The notes under the pieces were generated by a model that had not been told where the DNA came from, searched no databases, and saw only the letters and a program-made list of their open reading frames with translations. Source: Halogeometricum sp. S3BR5-2 (GTDB taxonomy: Archaea; Halobacteriota; Halobacteria; Halobacteriales; Haloferacaceae). Taken from it: a stretch of DNA of 64,000 nucleotides. Positions 59,042-64,000 of the stretch are shown here, piece by piece (the stretch's first letter is position 1; each line of letters begins with the position of its first letter). The DNA lies in the NCBI RefSeq assembly GCF_031624635.1, contig NZ_JAMQOQ010000009.1:1-64000 (forward strand). Reading direction: 5' to 3'. The translations under genes and the position numbers were made by a program.

Positions 59042-61981
59042 CTACTGAACGGTCGGAGCGGATTCCAAGCCAGAAACAGCCTTCACGATATCAGTCAGGG
59101 CGTCCCGTGAGAGGGGGTCGATCTCTTCGCGAACGCCGTCGACTGTATAGAGAATCGATGCCGAAATCTCACGCTCAGGATACAGCTCCCGAAGTACGTG
59201 ATAGTAGACACTGAGTTGTTTTCGGTACTCGGCTTCCGCGTGCCGACCACGGTCGGTCTTGTAGTCGACCACTTCGATGCGGTCGGCTCGAACGTGAACG
59301 AGATCGATAATCCCGGAGATCATCACGCGAGTCCCGTCGACGTCCAGCGGAAGGTAGGCGTCCTCCTCGACGAGCAGGTCGCCCGACAGGCCATCGAGAA
59401 ACGACATCACGTGCTGTTTGTCGTCCCATCCGGGGTCATCCCGATTCAGTTCTACATCATCGCCGCGCGCGTACGCTTCCGCAAAATCGTGGACGTCGGT
59501 GCCGAACGCCTTCCCCATACCATCGTCGACGTCCTCGAAAACGTCCTCACGCATCAGTGAATGCGGTGAGTGTCCGACCGGTCCCTCCGGTGTCGGTACC
59601 GTAATCAGCAACTCTGTCTGCTCGGTGTCGTCGACGGTGTCTGCATCGGGTTCAGTGTCCCACGCTTCGATTTCAACCGGGAGTTCTTCGAGGAACGTGT
59701 TTGGGTCCTCCCCGGCCGAGAAGATCACGTGGCTCTCGGCGCGCGTAATTGCCACGTAGAGCAGTCGGCGCTCCTCGTCGTACTCCCTGGGTAAACACCG
59801 GCGGAGGACGTCAGTCCGCCAGTCATCGTATACGTGAGGAAGGCCGTCAGCCTCGGCGTAGCGTTTCCGCTGTCGGAGTCCGACCGGATCCTGAAACGTA
59901 ATCGTTCCACTCCCGCCGCCCGACGGCGGGAATCGCCCACTGTTCATGTTGGCGAGCACGACGATAGGATGTTCGAGCCCCTTCGCTGCGTGAATCGTCT
60001 GGACCGTCACTGAGTTTGCACCGGCGTTCGCATGAACATCGTGGGTACTGCCCGCTTCGATGCCGCGCTGGATGAACCGGATAAGGTCTCCCCGAGTCAG
60101 TGTCGTCGCGGTGTGCACTGACTGAATCGTGTGGAGAACGACGTCGGCCGTAGCACCGTCGTACCCGTAACGCGAGAAGACGCGTTCGGCCACCCCGCCG
60201 AGCGTCTCCAGTTCTGCCAGCTTCTCGCGGAACGAGCTCATGTTCTCGGGATACGCCTCAGTCTCCAGGACGTGCTTGATCTCATCGAGTGCGTAGCCTG
60301 CTTGCTCGAGGACGACCGCCCAGCCGCGGTCGGTGTCGGATTCGAGGATGCGGAGCCACGCTAGCAGTAACTTCGCCTGAGGCGTGCGGAACAGCTCGAT
60401 CCCGCCCTCGTACGCCATCGGCAGTCCGTACTCCTCGGCGGTCTGCAGCAGGTCGCGGCCGAACTCTCGTGTTCGCGTGAGAACTGCGACGTCTCGATAC
60501 TCGGGCGTCCGAAGCGACCCGTCATCGGCCTCAACCTGGTAGGCATCGTTGCCGACGATATCCTGAATCTTCGCGACCACCGACTCGTGTTCCTCTGGGC
60601 TCGCGATCGCTTCGATCTGGGTGTTCTCGTGTTCGGTGTTGGTCGAGAGTGAGACGATTCGATCCTGGATGGCCTCGACATCGACGTTGTCCCGGTTCGC
60701 CGCCGGAACGAGTAGCCCGTGCTCCGAGAAGTCGAGGATCTCCTGGGTGGAGCGGTAGTTCTCGATAAGCTCGATGGTGTGAATGGGACGGGTGTCGAAG
60801 GTGACCCGTTCGTGGTCGGCGTTCAGTTCGTCGACGAACCGATTGAGTCGGTCCTCGAAGGCAGTGATGTTCTCGACTTCGGCGTACTGGAAGCCGTAGA
60901 TGCTCTGCTTCCAGTCACCGACGACACAGAGGTTGTTTGTCCCCGCGAGCAGCAGCGTCAGCTTGAACTGAATCTCGCTGGAGTCCTGGAACTCGTCAAC
61001 CATCGCGTAGTCGAACGCAATGGATTCACGAAGCGCGTGGTCCTCACAGAGCAGGATGAACGCGAACAATTGGAGGAACCCGAAGTTGAGGTAGTTCCGG
61101 CCGAGCGCGAATTCGAGGTACTCGTAGAAGACGTCGTGGACGAATGCCTTGAGTCCCTCGCGGTCAGCGTCGAATACCATCCGAGCGACGGCATCGGGGA
61201 CGCGCTTCGTGCCCTGCCCGCGAATATCGGCCTTCTCAGGGGCGTTTGGCAGGTAGCACTTGTTCTTCCCATAGCGATTGAGCTTCGATCGAAGCTGTGA
61301 CTGCTTGCTCCCGCCATTCTGTGGCTCATTTACCTCATCGAACAGCGATTTGAACGCCTCAAAGTTGCCGTCGAGATACCGTTCGCCGTTCCGATACCAG
61401 CCGTCGGCTGTCGGGAACACACCCTTCGAGGCGAGTTGTGAGACGAGTCCGAGGAGTTCCGTCGGGTTCGAGACGATGCGGAAGTAGTCATCGTACTCGG
61501 GGTGGTCGTCGCTGAACCGGTCGATGAACTCTCCGAACAGGGCTTCCTCGACGAGGTCGTCTTCGACGATGCGCGTCGAGCCCGTGATGCGGTCGTCGAT
61601 CCCGAGGTGCGTCGGCGCGGCATAGCCGTGCTCCTGGAGGAGATCGTGGCAGAGCGAGTGGAACGTCTGAATCGGCGCGTCCGCGAGATCGCGCATTCCG
61701 TACTCGCAGTGGCCGACGATCCGGTCCTTCATCTCGGTTGCAGCGTTGTTCGTGAACGTCACCAGCAGCACGTCCTCAGGGGCGACATCGTCCTCGTCGA
61801 CGATGTTCGCATAGCGGCGCGTGATGGTGAACGTCTTCCCCGTGCCTGCGCCGGCGTCAACGAGGTATAAGCCGTCGGTGCTGTCGATGAGGTCCTGCTG
61901 TTGAGGGTTGGGATCATTGACATCCTCCACCCGCCTAGAAGCGGGGGAATCCTCGCGCTCGGAATTTGGCATTAGCGCCAC
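59042..61981 (-). CDS. UvrD/AddA-like helicase-nuclease
   Basis: About 960 residues of a UvrD/Rep superfamily 1A helicase. Walker A: VDAGAGTGKTFTITRRYA (residues 40-57). Motif II region AMVDEFQDSSEIQFKLTLLL, motif III CVVGDWKQSIYGFQYA, motif V VQTIHAAKGLEHPIVVLANM, motif VI DEERRLLYVAITRAESHVIF. The last 120 residues form a RecB/AddA-type nuclease domain with ISGIIDLVHVRADRIEVVDY and KTDRGRH (DYK). The first 22 codons, including the ATG, are read from the right end of a TnpB-type transposon; native homologues begin at about PNPQQQDLI. Role: DNA end processing or defence. Confidence 0.85.
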   Translation of the reverse strand: MALMPNSEREDSPASRRVEDVNDPNPQQQDLIDSTDGLYLVDAGAGTGKTFTITRRYANIVDEDDVAPEDVLLVTFTNNAATEMKDRIVGHCEYGMRDLADAPIQTFHSLCHDLLQEHGYAAPTHLGIDDRITGSTRIVEDDLVEEALFGEFIDRFSDDHPEYDDYFRIVSNPTELLGLVSQLASKGVFPTADGWYRNGERYLDGNFEAFKSLFDEVNEPQNGGSKQSQLRSKLNRYGKNKCYLPNAPEKADIRGQGTKRVPDAVARMVFDADREGLKAFVHDVFYEYLEFALGRNYLNFGFLQLFAFILLCEDHALRESIAFDYAMVDEFQDSSEIQFKLTLLLAGTNNLCVVGDWKQSIYGFQYAEVENITAFEDRLNRFVDELNADHERVTFDTRPIHTIELIENYRSTQEILDFSEHGLLVPAANRDNVDVEAIQDRIVSLSTNTEHENTQIEAIASPEEHESVVAKIQDIVGNDAYQVEADDGSLRTPEYRDVAVLTRTREFGRDLLQTAEEYGLPMAYEGGIELFRTPQAKLLLAWLRILESDTDRGWAVVLEQAGYALDEIKHVLETEAYPENMSSFREKLAELETLGGVAERVFSRYGYDGATADVVLHTIQSVHTATTLTRGDLIRFIQRGIEAGSTHDVHANAGANSVTVQTIHAAKGLEHPIVVLANMNSGRFPPSGGGSGTITFQDPVGLRQRKRYAEADGLPHVYDDWRTDVLRRCLPREYDEERRLLYVAITRAESHVIFSAGEDPNTFLEELPVEIEAWDTEPDADTVDDTEQTELLITVPTPEGPVGHSPHSLMREDVFEDVDDGMGKAFGTDVHDFAEAYARGDDVELNRDDPGWDDKQHVMSFLDGLSGDLLVEEDAYLPLDVDGTRVMISGIIDLVHVRADRIEVVDYKTDRGRHAEAEYRKQLSVYYHVLRELYPEREISASILYTVDGVREEIDPLSRDALTDIVKAVSGLESAPTVQ
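61930..61945 (-). ncRNA. Right-end hairpin, likely 3' part of the TnpB guide RNA
   Basis: Perfect five-base stem CCCGC/GCGGG with loop CTAGAA. In TnpB elements the right-end stem-loop closes the omega RNA scaffold, and the guide is the sequence just outside the element: here the first bases of the helicase gene. RNA production is inferred from the family. Confidence 0.4.
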
Positions 61982-62003
61982 CTCCGACGCGAGCGACTTT
62001 CTC

Positions 62004-63266
<1,263 letters not shown>

Positions 63267-63300
63267 ATCTCGCGATGTCTACTTCATCCGTTCGTCTGTT

Positions 63301-63514
63301 AAGTCTAGTGCGTCCTTCCGTAGGCTTGTTCCATACAGCACATGGGGGCGAAGGGGATTCCGTTGCAGAATTCGAGATCGTGCTTTCAGAGGTGAATGAA
63401 CAGCTGCCGAATGCAGGACTCGACACGGGAGAGATCCCAGATAAAGCGTTGCTAGTGGTCTGTGTTATTCTCTGGTTGATTGATTCCCACCTGGATGTGG
63501 GAGTGTGCCCTTTG
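63301..63514. promoter_or_regulatory. Downstream region of a partial gene with hairpin
   Basis: Contains the perfect inverted repeat TCCCAC n6 GTGGGA at 63485-63502, just behind the stop of the partial minus-strand gene. It could be a terminator for that gene or part of the transposon left end. No poly-T tract follows, so a classical terminator is doubtful. Confidence 0.35.
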
Positions 63515-64000
63515 TTATGTGTCATGGTCAAGAAGGAGGTCGCGGTTGTCCACGCGACGGTAGTTCGGTTCACCAGCGAGCCCGTTCACAGGGAAGCGTT
63601 CTTCGCCAGCACGTCGGTGGTTCAGTTCCGTCATACGCTCGGTGACGAACGTCTCGAAGGCGTCGAGATCCTCTTCGAAGTAGTTCTGACTCCGAACTCG
63701 TGCCAGCTGGCGAAGCAGCTGTTTACAGCCCGACGAGACGTATTTGTACTCACCGACGCACTCCTCCAATCGGGTTTGCATCGCCTGCCCGAACTCGGAG
63801 TCAATGAGCTCATCACTGTCACGCGTCGCCGGTAGCGGGGCCGTCTCGAACGCGGCTTGGTAATCAGCGTACGCAATCTTCGAGAGCGTCTTCTGGCAGT
63901 TCTTCGCCCCGTCATCGCGGAGCTTCTCGAACGTCGCTCGCGATCGGGCGTGCTCCTCGAACTGGGTCGGATTATACTCAACGGTCGTCAGCGTCTCATC
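63515..64000 (-). CDS. 3' end of a larger gene of unknown function (partial)
   Basis: The frame is open from the window edge to the stop at 63515: 161 residues, beginning TVEYNPTQFEEHARSRATFE, then TLSKIAYADYQAAFETAPLP, QTRLEECVGEYKYVSSGCKQ, YFEEDLDAFETFVTERMTEL. Acidic, helical, no motif recognised. The N-terminal part lies outside the window. It is next to the helicase on the same strand, separated by the transposon. It may have formed an operon with the helicase before insertion, possibly as an AddB-like or other nuclease partner; that is inference. Confidence 0.6.
   Translation of the reverse strand, partial: DETLTTVEYNPTQFEEHARSRATFEKLRDDGAKNCQKTLSKIAYADYQAAFETAPLPATRDSDELIDSEFGQAMQTRLEECVGEYKYVSSGCKQLLRQLARVRSQNYFEEDLDAFETFVTERMTELNHRRAGEERFPVNGLAGEPNYRRVDNRDLLLDHDT

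Noticed and set aside
63485-63502. Rho-independent-like terminator
   Set aside because: The hairpin is perfect but no T-tract follows on the transcribed strand; kept only as a structure.
63275-63835. 186-codon plus-strand frame at the right edge
   Set aside because: It is the complement of the partial minus-strand gene; composition (Val/Leu-rich with odd clusters) fits a shadow.

Overview
The window is haloarchaeal chromosome or megaplasmid DNA. The evidence is a strongly acidic proteome, TFB- and TBP-type basal transcription factors, Tat/lipobox secreted copper proteins, HTH_10 (Bat-type) and wHTH regulators, RdfA and its SMC-like partner, ISH3/IS5/IS1341-type transposons, and a tRNA-Glu (CTC). 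The species cannot be fixed from sequence alone; the gene set is compatible with a Natrinema/Haloterrigena-like organism. All functional calls rest on reading motifs by eye; no database search was possible.

Layout. (1) 0.4-12.4 kb: a decayed 3' end of an aglB-type oligosaccharyltransferase gene, a CaCA-type cation exchanger, a manganese module (mntH plus the MntR/DtxR-type repressor, with TTAG...CTAA operator palindromes), two small genes, then a minus-strand set of a DUF2298 (YYY) polytopic protein and two tandem arylsulfotransferase-like membrane-anchored proteins. (2) 12.5-31.8 kb: a respiratory island. A TFB gene and a TBP gene bracket an aa3-type oxidase operon (cox subunits I, II, III) with several tiny membrane proteins. 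Then come a zinc-finger/DsbA fusion with a DsbB-like partner, a CPBP protease, a laccase-like multicopper oxidase next to a single-subunit (quinol-type) nitric oxide reductase, a halocyanin-like protein, cytochrome bd oxidase (cydAB) and a stand-alone MrpD-like antiporter subunit. A palindrome, GGATTCCCA n5 TGGGAATCC, stands before the cox operon; weaker copies stand before cydA/halocyanin, before the multicopper oxidase, and near 38.2 kb. It may link these genes into one regulon.

(3) 32-64 kb: an accessory region that begins just after tRNA-Glu. It holds a frameshifted ISH3-type transposase, an rdfA/SMC-like/membrane-protein operon, an IS5 remnant, a truncated membrane gene fused by deletion to a start-less metallophosphoesterase, and a HEAT-repeat protein. 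At 42.7-47.3 kb there is a four-gene defence-like locus: a PIN-domain nuclease and a possible Panacea/SocA-like protein on one strand, and divergently a PD-(D/E)XK-type protein followed by a short, catalytically inactive prokaryotic Argonaute. After that come MOSC, a Bat-type regulator, acyl-CoA dehydrogenase, a cystathionine gamma-synthase-like enzyme, an intact IS4-superfamily transposase, a tyrosine recombinase, a conserved-looking hypothetical, an HTH-MNT/HEPN toxin-antitoxin pair, a UvrD/AddA-like helicase-nuclease whose first codons lie inside the right end of a TnpB transposon, and the 3' end of an unknown gene.

The strongest candidates for undescribed biology are the short-Argonaute locus with its divergent PIN/Panacea-like pair, and a palindrome TTAATCTTA n4 TAAGATTAA that recurs five times (41.5, 56.1, 56.8, 56.9 and 58.2 kb) only in the accessory part, next to the HEAT-repeat gene, the hypothetical at 56.3 kb and the MNT/HEPN pair.
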